This document shows, piece after piece, positions 37,501 to 46,270 of a stretch of DNA of 64,000 nt. Both the position numbers and the translations under genes were made by a program. Origin of the DNA: Listeria ivanovii subsp. ivanovii (GTDB lineage Bacteria; Bacillota; Bacilli; Lactobacillales; Listeriaceae); NCBI RefSeq assembly GCF_900187025.1, contig NZ_LT906478.1, positions 1,162,001 to 1,226,000 on the forward strand, given 5' to 3'. How positions within the stretch are numbered: the stretch's first letter is position 1; each line of letters starts with the position of its first letter. The notes under the pieces were generated by a model. The model had not been told where the DNA came from. It searched no databases and saw nothing but the letters and a program-made list of their open reading frames with translations.

Positions 37501-37959
37501 TTAAATGTTACCTTCTCGAGTAATGTAAGTTCGATGTTGACGGATACATTGGATAGTTTAAATATTGTTATTGTCGTACTAATCACCTCAGCTGCACTAC
37601 TTGCTTTTGTAGTGTTATATAATTTAACAAACATCAACGTATCTGAGCGTGTTCGAGAATTGTCTACTATTAAAGTACTCGGCTTTTATCCAAAAGAAGT
37701 CACGATGTATGTTTATCGGGAAAATATTATTTTGACCTTAATGGGAATTGTCACAGGATTTGTGCTCGGCTTTTTCTTACATCGCTTCATTATTACGACC
37801 GCAGAAGTCGACCAAATGATGTTCAGTCCAGCAATTGATTGGACGAGCTATCTTTTTTCCAGTATTCTCACTTTAGTATTCGCCTCTGTGGTTATGATTG
37901 TCATGCATATCAAATTAAAACGAATTGATATGATTGAAGCCCTTAAATCAGTGGAATAA
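34549..37959 (+). CDS. Large FtsX-family ABC exporter permease
   Basis: 1136 residues with GTG start (GGAAGGGG upstream). One N-terminal helix (about 18-38), a long extracytoplasmic part with alpha-helical coiled coil (about 250-600, rich in Ala/Lys/Glu/Gln), then three helices (about 610-720) forming the first FtsX domain (FPIFFFLIAALVCLTTM, EEQRTQIGTLKAFGY), a second short extracytoplasmic domain and a second FtsX domain near the C-terminus (ELSTIKVLGFYPKEV). Such permeases work with a MacB/LolD-type ATPase; the one beside it is broken, so export function is doubtful in this genome. Confidence 0.82.
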   Translation: MKRTALWKDIFREIWRSKSRFISIFMLIMLGVAFFSGLKATGPDMLLTADNYFNKYELANFRVQSTYAIDKTDKQALESIAGIEKVELGYTADTLMKDKNIVTKLYSTSDKDTLNKYKIVSGHLPEKSGEIALDNNKTIHENVKLGDKVTFVKSDGAELKGTLNKSTYKVVGFVQSPSYIQKAERGSSTVGKGKTDAFGVIPAQDFDLPEYTVANMTFQNLASKKAFTDEYISTEEKDKASIEKAIKDQPANRLVKIKQTEQKKLDDATKEIKEARVGLQGNEAKLADAKAQIDSGFTEYITAKASYEAKIKQGEAEIVAGEQDLAKAKTKLDAAKVQIADGEEALLQAEEELKENQAMWEENNNLLNSVNGYLRNARSTLENALSQPDLTNYELDRTSITNSFNLIATELDFSKSEKAEYKESLDSLMYDYENGDITDAEIRSNLNAALEQVANAEQEYQVARTALDEGRRQLDQGAKTLTQKKQELLAAKAAYQTGVAQYQTGMKKLASAKNELASGKETGRVELQNVLIKLNTAEVEYEKNLSLFTTEKKKAENKLSKAEKDVQIGQEKLDALKSPKYYVLDRNDHPGYSEYKENADRLTSLSTAFPIFFFLIAALVCLTTMTRMVEEQRTQIGTLKAFGYSNGSIILKYLVYGSIASILGSVLGVLIGFQFFPNIIFNAYKSMYELPSVDIAFYWSYSLLALLVALLCTTFTAYVACRAELRANSAALMRPKAPKVGKRIFLERINFIWKRMNFTSKVTARNLFRYKQRMLMTVLGVAGCTALIMTGFGLRNSISDIATMQYGEIMKYDAAVYQDMSAPKTAKENYKKLLDDPNVDSKLPIAQTNMDAVKSSQSAQAMSIIVPKNLNELPDYIVLRDRASHTTEKLTDDGAIISEKLAKLYDIKPDDKITVKNAQNNKFTIKVSAITENYAMHYLYMTPSYYQQIFDEKPVYNLDLLMLNDTSQKTETDFAEKLVDSKSILNVTFSSNVSSMLTDTLDSLNIVIVVLITSAALLAFVVLYNLTNINVSERVRELSTIKVLGFYPKEVTMYVYRENIILTLMGIVTGFVLGFFLHRFIITTAEVDQMMFSPAIDWTSYLFSSILTLVFASVVMIVMHIKLKRIDMIEALKSVE

Positions 37960-37960
37960 T

Positions 37961-37992
37961 AAATAACCTGCTTTTTAGCAGGTTATTTTATT
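37961..37992 (+). terminator. Terminator of the ABC unit
   Basis: AATAACCTGC and GCAGGTTATT form a 10-bp perfect stem with a short loop, followed by TTATTT. Confidence 0.8.
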
Positions 37993-38049
37993 TGACTAAC
38001 ACACAAAAAAATACTAAACTTGAAAAATAGTTAAAGGGGTGAACTTTAT

Positions 38050-38502
38050 TTGGAAAAACAAAAAGTAAAACAGCTGATTCATAGTTATCAACAAACCTAC
38101 ATATTTGCGTTAAATCAAATCCATCAAGCTATATCAGAACTTTCCACCAATACGGCAGATATTTCGATTGAACAGTTTTTCGTTTTACGAGAGATTGCCG
38201 AGAACGATGGAATTAGCGCTAGCGATTTAGCTTTATGCTTGCTTGTAAATAAAAGCGCCGTCACACCAAAGCTCAAAAAACTAGAAGAAAAAAGTTATAT
38301 CAGACGAGAGAAAAATGAGCGAGATAAGCGAGCAATTGTTTTAACTATCACGAAAAAAGGAAAGGAAATCTATCAAGAGTGCGAACAAAAGTTAGAAAGT
38401 CTAGTCAATGAATGGTTAGAAATTTTAGGAGAAAAAGATAGCGAACAATTTTTAATGCTATATGAAAAAATCACCAAGTCAGTCATTCAAGCCAGAAGAT
38501 AA
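38050..38502 (+). CDS. MarR-family transcriptional regulator
   Basis: 150 residues from TTG 38050 (AAAGGGGTG 8 bp upstream). Winged helix: SASDLALCLLVNKSAVTPKLKKLEEK (helices about 57-82), then the wing YIRREKNERDKRAIVLTITKKG. Directly upstream of an MmpL-type exporter and likely its repressor. The lone Cys does not mark it as a peroxide sensor. Confidence 0.88.
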   Translation: MEKQKVKQLIHSYQQTYIFALNQIHQAISELSTNTADISIEQFFVLREIAENDGISASDLALCLLVNKSAVTPKLKKLEEKSYIRREKNERDKRAIVLTITKKGKEIYQECEQKLESLVNEWLEILGEKDSEQFLMLYEKITKSVIQARR

Positions 38503-38517
38503 AAGGAGAGATTTGGC

Positions 38518-41500
38518 ATGAAATGGATTTTAAAATTACGCTGGGCTATATTAGCTTTTTGGCTCGCAGCAGCAGTTGTATTAATGCTAATTGCGCCGCC
38601 CATGGCAGATCTTGTGCGCGAAAAAGGGGAACTTAAATTACCGGATGGCTATCCGTCCTCGCTTGCTACAGAAATGCAAAAGAAACATAATCCGGATGAC
38701 AAAGGTTCCGCTTATATTGCTGTTTACACAGCGGACCACAAATTAACTGGAACAGAATTAAAAAACATCGAAAAATCACTGGATTCCATTGATGCAGATA
38801 AAGAGGAACTTCATGTAACCAATGTATTATCAAGCTTTAACCAGCCCGAATTAAAAAATAAATTCCTCTCTAAAGATGGGAAAACAATGGTAGCTACTTT
38901 AACAGTAGACGATTCAGACACTTCTGTTGAAAGTATTCGTACCGCTCTAGATAAAAAAATGGATGTCCAAGGAGTAGATACCTATTTAACTGGAAATAAA
39001 CTAATACAAGAAGATGTTGTCCAAGGTTCCGAAGATGGTTTACATAAAACGGAAGGAATTACGGTCGTCTTTATTCTCGTCGTATTATTCCTTGTATTCC
39101 GCTCGGCTGTAGCGCCATTTATTCCGCTAATTACAGTTGGGATAAGTTATCTCGTTGCGCAAAGTACGGTAGCCTTTTTAATAGATCTCTTTAATTTTCC
39201 AGTTTCCACTTATACGCAGATATTTATGGTCTGTATCATGTTTGGGATAGGAACCGATTATTGTATACTCTTGATGAGTCGATTTAAAGAAGAAATGGGC
39301 GCTGGGCTAAATCCACAAGAAGCTGTTCATGCAACGTATCGTACGGCAGGGAAAACGGTTATTTATAGTGGTGTTGCAGTTCTAGTTGCATTCACATCGC
39401 TTTATTTCGTTCAATTTGACTTATATCGTTCCGCAGTAGCAGTAGGTGTCGGAATTATTGTCTTACTTGCTTCACTTTATACACTAGTACCATTTTTCAT
39501 GAGTACGCTTGGAACACATTTGTTCTGGCCACTAAATAAAAATATTAGCCACAAAGAAAATAAAATATGGGGAGCTGCTGGTAAATTCACCTTTAGAAGA
39601 CCATGGATTGCGTTACTCATAGTTGCTGCCATTACATTACCACCAATTTTACTTCATACTGGAACAGAATCATTTAACTCACTCGATGAAATTAGCGATA
39701 AATATCCATCAAAAAAAGGATTTGAAATCGTTTCGGATAGTTTTGGAGCTGGTCAAGTAGCACCAACACAAATCTTTATCGAAAATGATGATGATATGCG
39801 AACCACTGACTATATCGCGCAAATCGAAAAAATTTCTGCTGATTTATCCCACTTAAAAGGTGTAGATATGGTCATGAGTGCTTCACGGCCAGCCGGGAAA
39901 CGCGTGGCTGATATTTATATTAACAATCAAGCTGGCCAAGTAAATGATGGGGTTGATCAAGCAACAGATGGTGTTGGTCAAGTTAAAGAAGGACTTAATT
40001 CTGCTAGTTCTGAATTAAAAAAATCAGAACCAGCACTCGACCAAGCTGTCCAAGGTGTTAGTGATTTACAAAAAGGAACCGTCGCTACACAACAAGGTCT
40101 CACTCAACTTCAAAGTGCCCTTACGCAAATCCAAACAGGTATTGAAAGTGGTGCAAGTGGAGCCGGTGATTTAAAACAAGGCGTGGCTGAAGCAAGATCG
40201 CAACTCACTACTTTACAAAACGGCGAAGCGCAAATTCAAGCTGGCTACGTCGAAATTCAAAAAAATCTCCAAAATGTAGCAGATCAACTAAAAAGTTTTG
40301 AAAATCCTAATTCACAAGCAATTGATACATCTAAATTAGAAGCACAGTTCAAAAAAATTGGCGATTCATTCCAAACTTTTGCAGTTGCACATCCAGAAGT
40401 TAGAAGTGACCCTAAGTTCCAGCAATTAGCGGCTGATATTCAAGGGCTACAAACAGCAGGAACCGAGCTTAAAACAGCTGCAGGAAAACAAATGGCAGCA
40501 TTACAATCAAAAATGACCGAATTGAACCAAGGAATTCAACAACTTGCTACTGCAATGAATCAATTAAATGAAGAATCCAAACAAATTTCGACAGGGCTTG
40601 ACGCATTTAATTCTGGACTTGGTCAAATCGAAACGGGACTTGATCAATTAGAGCAAGGCTTAAATCAAGCTGCAGATGGTCAAAGCCAAGTAGTTGCTAA
40701 AATGCCAGAAATATCGAGTGCCTTATCACAAATTGCAGCAGGACAGGGAGCACTTAAAGATGGCTTTTCTGGAATTAGTGGTCAAATGGGTGAACTTACC
40801 AATGGCTTAACTTCTGGAGCAGATGGTTTAGGCAAAGTACAAAATGGTCTAAACACAGCTAACGGTCTTATCAACGACTGGTCTAAAGTTCCATATGCTA
40901 GTTCTGGAATCTATGTACCAGAAGAATTGCTTCAAAATAAAGATTTCCAAAAAGTATTAGATCAATACATTTCCGATGATGGAAAACTAGCAACAATCAA
41001 TGTGGTGTTGACAAAAAACCCTTACTCTAACGCAGCCATGGATTCGATTGATGACATCAATGACCAGTTAGATGCAAGTATGAAAGGAACTAAATTAGAG
41101 AATGCTAAGATTGGAATTGGTGGAATGACGAGCACCAACTACGATACACGTGACATGTCTACTGCTGACTATCACTTAGTACTCGTTATCGTTTTAGCAA
41201 GCGTATTTGTGACTCTCGTGATTGTATTACGTTCACTAGTAATGCCACTTTACTTAATTGCCTCACTCGTACTAACTTATTTCGCTGCACTTGGGTTTGC
41301 AGAAATCATTTTCATGAGAATTCTCGGCTATAGTGGCTTAACATGGGCAACTCCATTCTTTGGATTCGTGGTGCTCGTCGCACTTGGGATTGATTATTCG
41401 ATCTTCCTCATGTCACGATTTAACGAGTATAATGGACTTTCGGTTCGCGAACGAATGATAAAAGCAATGAAAAATATGGGAGGCGTCATTTTCTCCGCAG

Positions 41501-41718
41501 TAATCATTCTTGGTGGGACGTTTGCCGCGATGATGCCAGCTGGTGTGCTTTCCTTATTAGAAATTGCAACGGTTGTCCTCATTGGTCTGATTCTCTACGC
41601 CGTCGTCATTTTACCACTGTTTGTTCCAGTAATGGTAAAACTATTCGGCCGTGGCAATTGGTGGCCATTCATTACAAGAAAAGGGGACCATCAAGAAAAT
41701 GTACCACCGAAAAAATAA
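38518..41718 (+). CDS. MmpL/RND-family exporter
   Basis: 1066 residues with two RND halves. Helix 1 (about 8-27), a first extracytoplasmic loop, then a five-helix bundle (about 180-345) with CIMFGIGTDYCILLMSRFKEE, in which the Asp is the proton-relay candidate. Then a long extracytoplasmic domain (about 375-860) rich in Gln/Gly with coiled-coil heptads of the YhgE type (QATDGVGQVKEGLNSA and similar repeats), and a second bundle (about 880-1045) with VALGIDYSIFLMSRFNE. Exports lipid or hydrophobic compounds; cargo unknown. Co-transcribed with the MarR gene (15 bp gap). Confidence 0.85.
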   Translation: MKWILKLRWAILAFWLAAAVVLMLIAPPMADLVREKGELKLPDGYPSSLATEMQKKHNPDDKGSAYIAVYTADHKLTGTELKNIEKSLDSIDADKEELHVTNVLSSFNQPELKNKFLSKDGKTMVATLTVDDSDTSVESIRTALDKKMDVQGVDTYLTGNKLIQEDVVQGSEDGLHKTEGITVVFILVVLFLVFRSAVAPFIPLITVGISYLVAQSTVAFLIDLFNFPVSTYTQIFMVCIMFGIGTDYCILLMSRFKEEMGAGLNPQEAVHATYRTAGKTVIYSGVAVLVAFTSLYFVQFDLYRSAVAVGVGIIVLLASLYTLVPFFMSTLGTHLFWPLNKNISHKENKIWGAAGKFTFRRPWIALLIVAAITLPPILLHTGTESFNSLDEISDKYPSKKGFEIVSDSFGAGQVAPTQIFIENDDDMRTTDYIAQIEKISADLSHLKGVDMVMSASRPAGKRVADIYINNQAGQVNDGVDQATDGVGQVKEGLNSASSELKKSEPALDQAVQGVSDLQKGTVATQQGLTQLQSALTQIQTGIESGASGAGDLKQGVAEARSQLTTLQNGEAQIQAGYVEIQKNLQNVADQLKSFENPNSQAIDTSKLEAQFKKIGDSFQTFAVAHPEVRSDPKFQQLAADIQGLQTAGTELKTAAGKQMAALQSKMTELNQGIQQLATAMNQLNEESKQISTGLDAFNSGLGQIETGLDQLEQGLNQAADGQSQVVAKMPEISSALSQIAAGQGALKDGFSGISGQMGELTNGLTSGADGLGKVQNGLNTANGLINDWSKVPYASSGIYVPEELLQNKDFQKVLDQYISDDGKLATINVVLTKNPYSNAAMDSIDDINDQLDASMKGTKLENAKIGIGGMTSTNYDTRDMSTADYHLVLVIVLASVFVTLVIVLRSLVMPLYLIASLVLTYFAALGFAEIIFMRILGYSGLTWATPFFGFVVLVALGIDYSIFLMSRFNEYNGLSVRERMIKAMKNMGGVIFSAVIILGGTFAAMMPAGVLSLLEIATVVLIGLILYAVVILPLFVPVMVKLFGRGNWWPFITRKGDHQENVPPKK

Positions 41719-41729
41719 TGAAAGACAAA

Positions 41730-41764
41730 GAGCCGCACTTCCAAGTAGAGAAGTGCGGTTTTTG
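41730..41764 (+). terminator. Terminator of the marR-mmpL unit
   Basis: CCGCACTTC pairs with GAAGTGCGG across an 8-base loop, followed by TTTTTGG. Confidence 0.85.
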
Positions 41765-41838
41765 GTTTCACTGGAAAAAAATCCATATTTTGCTATGATG
41801 GACATATAGAGATGAATAATTAAAGGAGGAAACACCCA

Positions 41839-42513
41839 ATGATAAAACTTGAAAATGACTGGGATGAGTTGCTAAAAGATGAGTTTATACAGCCTTATTA
41901 TTTAAAACTACGTCAATTTCTCAAAAAGGAATACCAAACAAAAACCGTTTTTCCTGATATGTATGATATTTTTAATTCGTTAAAACATACGTCCTATCAA
42001 AATGTAAAAGTGGTAATACTCGGTCAAGATCCATACCATGGAAAAGGACAAGCACATGGTTTTTCTTTTTCTGTTCAAAAAGGAGTAGAAATACCACCAT
42101 CACTACAAAATATTTATTTAGAGCTTAAAAATGACCTCCATTGTGATATTCCGAACAATGGTTATCTTATACCATGGGCTGACCAAGGAGTGTTGCTATT
42201 AAATACCGTATTAACCGTTCGCGCGGGTCAAGCAAATTCCCATCGCGGACAAGGCTGGGAAATATTGACGAACCGAATTATTGAACTAATCAACCAAAAA
42301 GAAGAGCCAGTTGTCTTTTTACTTTGGGGAAACAATGCGAAGGAGAAGATGCAACTATTAACTAATCCACATCATCAAGTACTTACATCCGTCCACCCAA
42401 GTCCACTTTCTGCTTCACGTGGATTTATGGGATGCAAACATTTCTCGAAAGCAAACGAATTTCTGACAAACAAAGGGGTTAAACCAATTGATTGGCAAAT
42501 TCCTTCTATATAA
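41839..42513 (+). CDS. ung: Uracil-DNA glycosylase
   Basis: 224 residues; removes uracil from DNA. Family 1 motifs: water-activating loop [17 protein letters not shown] (Asp and His, about residues 62-78) and the Leu-intercalation motif [10 protein letters not shown] (about 191-200). GGAGG lies 10 bp ahead. Listeria genomes can carry two Ung paralogues; this is the copy next to rnhC. Confidence 0.93.
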   Translation: MIKLENDWDELLKDEFIQPYYLKLRQFLKKEYQTKTVFPDMYDIFNSLKHTSYQNVKVVILGQDPYHGKGQAHGFSFSVQKGVEIPPSLQNIYLELKNDLHCDIPNNGYLIPWADQGVLLLNTVLTVRAGQANSHRGQGWEILTNRIIELINQKEEPVVFLLWGNNAKEKMQLLTNPHHQVLTSVHPSPLSASRGFMGCKHFSKANEFLTNKGVKPIDWQIPSI

Positions 42514-42516
42514 ATG

Positions 42517-42555
42517 AAAACACCTCGTTAATGCTGCATAACGAGGTGTTTTCAT
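42517..42555. terminator. Bidirectional terminator between ung and rnhC
   Basis: GAAAACACCTCGTTA pairs perfectly (15 bp) with TAACGAGGTGTTTTC; 9-base loop. A and T tracts on either side serve both convergent genes. Confidence 0.9.
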
Positions 42556-43482
42556 TTATCTTTGGGTAATTTTTAACGCTTTTTCTGTATTTGCAAAATG
42601 CTTTTTCGTATATTTAGCTAATGTTTCCATTCCAAAACGCTCGATAATTTCCGCAGCCACGACATCCACATGTGGGCCAGCTCCTTTTGGTAAAGGAATT
42701 CCGACTTCACGGGACATCTCATCAAAAGCCTGGACAAATTTATAACGTGCGATAATCGAAGCTGCAGCTACAGAAAGATGTAATCCTTCCGCTTTTGTTG
42801 CAAAAAAGACATTTTCACGAATAATACTTGTTTCTTTTACTAAATAACGATAATACGTATTTTTTTCTGCAAACTGATCGATTAAAATAGCTTCCGGTTT
42901 TATCGGTGCAATTTTTTTCAAAACATTTTCGAGTGCGCGGTTATGTAAGAGAGCTTTCATTTGACCTTGATTCATCCCGCGACTTTGAAGTTCATTGTAT
43001 TTCGGATTGGGACAAAGCAGTACACTATGTGGGACAATCGGCATAATTTTCTCGGCGATACGACAAATTTCTGGATCTTTCATTGCTTTCGAATCTTTAA
43101 CACCAAGCTCTTTTAAACGTGGCATCATGGATTCTTCCACATAAGCCGCACAAACTGTAATTGGACCAAAAAAATCCCCTGTTCCTACTTCATCAGATCC
43201 AAGCACATTTTTGCTGGCAAAGTTAGCAGGAAGTACACCTTTTGATGCGCTTGGAGCTCTACTCGTAGTTGTCGGAAGAGTCGCAACCCATTTTTTTGCT
43301 TCTGCCTCTCCATTTGCTCCTTGAAACATCACTTTTAATGATTTATATCCTGTAATCGAAACACCAGGCTTTTTAGCTGCAAAAACAGCACCTGGTGGAA
43401 GTTTAGGACTTGAAAAGGGGAGATAGGTTTGTTTCATTTTTTCCATCATTATCTGATTGACTACGATAACTGTATTTGCGAT
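42556..43482 (-). CDS. rnhC: Ribonuclease HIII; start appears to be ATC
   Basis: 308 residues if read from 43482: the first codon is ATC, followed by ANTVIVVNQ, with AAAGGATG 9 bp upstream, the exact place of a normal ATG. The first standard start is ATG 43449 (297 residues, [12 protein letters not shown]), which has no ribosome-binding site. The N-terminal TBP-like substrate-binding domain spans about 1-85. The catalytic domain begins [15 protein letters not shown], with the Asp-Glu-x-Gly active-site motif, and continues with DSKAM and [11 protein letters not shown]. Cleaves RNA in RNA/DNA hybrids. Confidence 0.85.
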   Translation of the reverse strand: MANTVIVVNQIMMEKMKQTYLPFSSPKLPPGAVFAAKKPGVSITGYKSLKVMFQGANGEAEAKKWVATLPTTTSRAPSASKGVLPANFASKNVLGSDEVGTGDFFGPITVCAAYVEESMMPRLKELGVKDSKAMKDPEICRIAEKIMPIVPHSVLLCPNPKYNELQSRGMNQGQMKALLHNRALENVLKKIAPIKPEAILIDQFAEKNTYYRYLVKETSIIRENVFFATKAEGLHLSVAAASIIARYKFVQAFDEMSREVGIPLPKGAGPHVDVVAAEIIERFGMETLAKYTKKHFANTEKALKITQR

Positions 43483-43637
43483 AAAGCATCATCCTTTCAA
43501 AGTTCTATTGTAACACACTACGACGAAAGACTGAATAATAGCCTAGGCGGGTAGTTGACTCTTTTCTTTCCAGCTTTTTCGTGATAAGATTATGACAAGT
43601 AGCGTCCTAAATGAATTTGGGCGAGGAGGAATTTTAC

Positions 43638-43901
43638 GTGGCAAATGAGAGAAATAAAGTAGTGACAACGATTTATGGCAGAGAATATACGATAGTTGGA
43701 GTAGAAACAGCAGATCACTTACGAAAAGTAGCTCGAGAAGTTGACGAAAAAATGCACGAAATCGGCTCCCAAAATCATGCGCTAGATAGTGGCAGGCTCG
43801 CTGTCTTAACAGCAGTGAATGCAACCCACGATTATTTAAAACTAGAACAAAAATTCAGAGAGTTGGAAGATGAACTAGCTCGTATTAAAGGAAGAGATTA
43901 A
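43638..43901 (+). CDS. zapA: Cell-division protein ZapA
   Basis: 87 residues from GTG 43638, chosen because GAGGAGGA lies 8 bp upstream; an upstream in-frame GTG at 43611 has no such site. N-terminal strand pair (NKVVTTIYGREYTIVG) followed by VETADHLRKVAREVDEKM and a long C-terminal coiled coil (about 45-85). Stabilises FtsZ protofilament bundles. One-base overlap with cvpA. Confidence 0.85.
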   Translation: MANERNKVVTTIYGREYTIVGVETADHLRKVAREVDEKMHEIGSQNHALDSGRLAVLTAVNATHDYLKLEQKFRELEDELARIKGRD

Positions 43902-44443
43902 TGATTTTAAATGCGATTATTTTAATTATACTTGTTTGTAGCTTTTTTGCAGGATTCCGAGCAGGGCTAATCAAACAACTTATTTTATTAGTAGGCTATA
44001 TTTTGGCATTTTTTGTTTCGTATACGTATTACGAAGATTTAGCGCCACATCTTACATTTATACCGTATCCAAGTGTGGAAAGTACAAGTGGACTTTCTGC
44101 GATATTAGAAGAACTTAGAACAGAATCAGCGTATTATAATGTTTTAAGCTTTGTGATTATTTTTATTGTAGCGATTATTATCGTTCATATGTTAGCTTCA
44201 CTTGCTGGCGGACTTACTAAAATTCCGATTTTGCGTCAAATCAATGGATTACTTGCAGCAGTTATTGGGGTTATTAATTCCTACTTATTTATTTTTGTTG
44301 CTTTATTCATCATGGCAGTTTACCCAGCCACTTGGACTGAAAACGTGCTACACGGATCAAGTGTCGCACAGTGGATTCTTGAAAATACGCCAATTTTATC
44401 CATGAATTTTTACGATTGGATGACAGACATTCTGCCAAAATAA
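43901..44443 (+). CDS. CvpA-family membrane protein
   Basis: 180 residues, four helices (about 3-21, 25-45, 77-99 and 116-138) and the family segments FFAGFRAGLIKQLI and GGLTKIPILRQINGLLAAVIG. CvpA homologues are linked to colicin V export and envelope homeostasis, but the role in Gram-positives is unclear. Overlaps zapA by one base; translation is probably coupled. Confidence 0.85.
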   Translation: MILNAIILIILVCSFFAGFRAGLIKQLILLVGYILAFFVSYTYYEDLAPHLTFIPYPSVESTSGLSAILEELRTESAYYNVLSFVIIFIVAIIIVHMLASLAGGLTKIPILRQINGLLAAVIGVINSYLFIFVALFIMAVYPATWTENVLHGSSVAQWILENTPILSMNFYDWMTDILPK

Positions 44444-44535
44444 CAAAGATAGAATCGATACCAGATGTATATTCTTAGCCAATTTTGGATAGGATTACTC
44501 TGGTATTTTTTAATGAATGAAACGGGGGAATATAA

Positions 44536-46248
44536 ATGGTTAAAAATAAAAAAGAAATTATTCGCTTATTAGAAGAAATTGCCACTTATATGGAGTTAAA
44601 AGGAGAAAATAGTTTTAAAATATCTGCGTTTCGAAAAGCAGCCCAAGCTATCGAGTTAGATAGCCGGAGTTTGACTGAAATAGACGATTTTACAAAAATT
44701 AGCGGTATTGGTAAAACAACCGGAGAAATTATTCAACACTTTTTAGAGACAGGAGAATCCCCAGAACTTGATGAACTGAAAAAAGAAGTGCCAGCTGGAT
44801 TAGTCCCGTTACTTGATGTTCCAGGACTCGGTGGCAAAAAATTATCACGTCTTTATCATGAACTAGGCGTGACAGACAAAACTAGTTTGCTTGAAAAAGC
44901 TGAGAATGGTCAGATGGAAACTTTAAAAGGATTTGGAAAAAAATCAGTAGACAAAATGGTTGAAGCAGTGCGAGAAATGGGTGAGCGACCAGATAGATAT
45001 CCATTAAATGATGTTCTACCAATTATTGAAAAAGTAGAGGGATATTTGGTTGGAATAGAAGGAATAGATACGTTTGCTCAAGCAGGAAGCCTCCGAAGAT
45101 TACGAGAAACCGTTAAAGATTTAGATTATGTTATTGCAACCGAAAAACCAAGAGAAGTTCAAAAAGCATTATTGGCATTTCCGCTTATAACGGATGTGAC
45201 TGGTGCGGGAGATACAAAGGTTTCAGCTGTTTTAGTAGATAAAATAACTATTTCGGTTGATTTTCGCTTAGTAGAGAATAAAGATTTTGCAACGACATTA
45301 CATCATTTTACTGGCTCAAAAGATCATAACATCAAAATGCGTCAACTTGCTAAACAAGCAGACGAAAAAATCAGCGAATACGGTGTTGAACAAGCGGATG
45401 GAGCAGTACGGCACTTTGAATCAGAGCAAGCCTTTTTTGCGCATTTTGATATCCCATTTTTACCACCAGAAGTTCGGCGTGATGGTTCAGAAATCGAACG
45501 TGTCAAAAAAGATACTAAGTTTCTTGAATTAGATGACATTCGTGGGGATTTGCACATGCATACAACTTGGTCTGATGGAGCTTATGCGATTCCAGAAATG
45601 ATTGAAGCTTGTATTGCAAAAGGCTACGAATATATGGTTATTACTGATCACGGTAAATTTTTACATGTCGCCAATGGATTAGATGAAAAAAGATTGCTTG
45701 AACAACAAGCTGAAATCAAAAAAATCGCTGCTAATTATCCGGAAATTGATGTCTATTCTGGGGTTGAAATGGATATTCTACCCGATGGCTCGCTTGATTT
45801 TGAAGACGAAACATTAGAGCAACTTGACTTTGTTATTGCCTCGATCCACTCAAGTTTTGGGCAATCAGAAAAAGATATTATGAAACGCTTAAAAGCAGCA
45901 TGTGAAAATCCGCATGTAAGATTGATTGCGCACCCAACTGGAAGAATTATCGTGAAAAGAAAGCCATATCATGTTAATATGAAAGAACTAATTGCACTAG
46001 CGAAAAATACTGGCACGGCACTTGAACTTAATGCGAATCCACAAAGACTAGATTTAAACCGAGAACATTTAGAATTGGCGCAAATAGCAGGTGTACCAGT
46101 AGCCATAAACACAGACGCACATGATACAAAACATTTAGATTTCATGTCACTTGGCGTGCGTGCAGCTAAAAAAGCATGGTTAGACAAGTCCATGGTACTT
46201 AATACAAAATCAGCGGCCGAATTCAAACAATTTTTACAGAATAAATAA
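44536..46248 (+). CDS. polX: DNA polymerase/3'-5' exonuclease PolX
   Basis: 570 residues. N-terminal family X polymerase part with helix-hairpin-helix segments (KISGIGKTTGEIIQ, LLDVPGLGGKKLSRLY, about 50-110), the fingers/palm (QAGSLRRLRETVKDLDYVI, holding the catalytic Asp pair), and a C-terminal PHP exonuclease domain (DLHMHTTWSDGAY, about 336-348; TDHGK; EMDI; TDAHD). Repairs short gaps in DNA and mismatched ends. GGGGG before ATG. Starts the polX-mutS2 pair. Confidence 0.93.
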   Translation: MVKNKKEIIRLLEEIATYMELKGENSFKISAFRKAAQAIELDSRSLTEIDDFTKISGIGKTTGEIIQHFLETGESPELDELKKEVPAGLVPLLDVPGLGGKKLSRLYHELGVTDKTSLLEKAENGQMETLKGFGKKSVDKMVEAVREMGERPDRYPLNDVLPIIEKVEGYLVGIEGIDTFAQAGSLRRLRETVKDLDYVIATEKPREVQKALLAFPLITDVTGAGDTKVSAVLVDKITISVDFRLVENKDFATTLHHFTGSKDHNIKMRQLAKQADEKISEYGVEQADGAVRHFESEQAFFAHFDIPFLPPEVRRDGSEIERVKKDTKFLELDDIRGDLHMHTTWSDGAYAIPEMIEACIAKGYEYMVITDHGKFLHVANGLDEKRLLEQQAEIKKIAANYPEIDVYSGVEMDILPDGSLDFEDETLEQLDFVIASIHSSFGQSEKDIMKRLKAACENPHVRLIAHPTGRIIVKRKPYHVNMKELIALAKNTGTALELNANPQRLDLNREHLELAQIAGVPVAINTDAHDTKHLDFMSLGVRAAKKAWLDKSMVLNTKSAAEFKQFLQNK

Positions 46249-46270
46249 CTTTGAAAAAGAAGGATGACTA

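Noticed and set aside
38518-41718. Phage tail or methyl-accepting protein because of the long coiled-coil middle
   Set aside because: RND helices with Asp motifs on both sides and the MarR neighbour identify an MmpL-type exporter.
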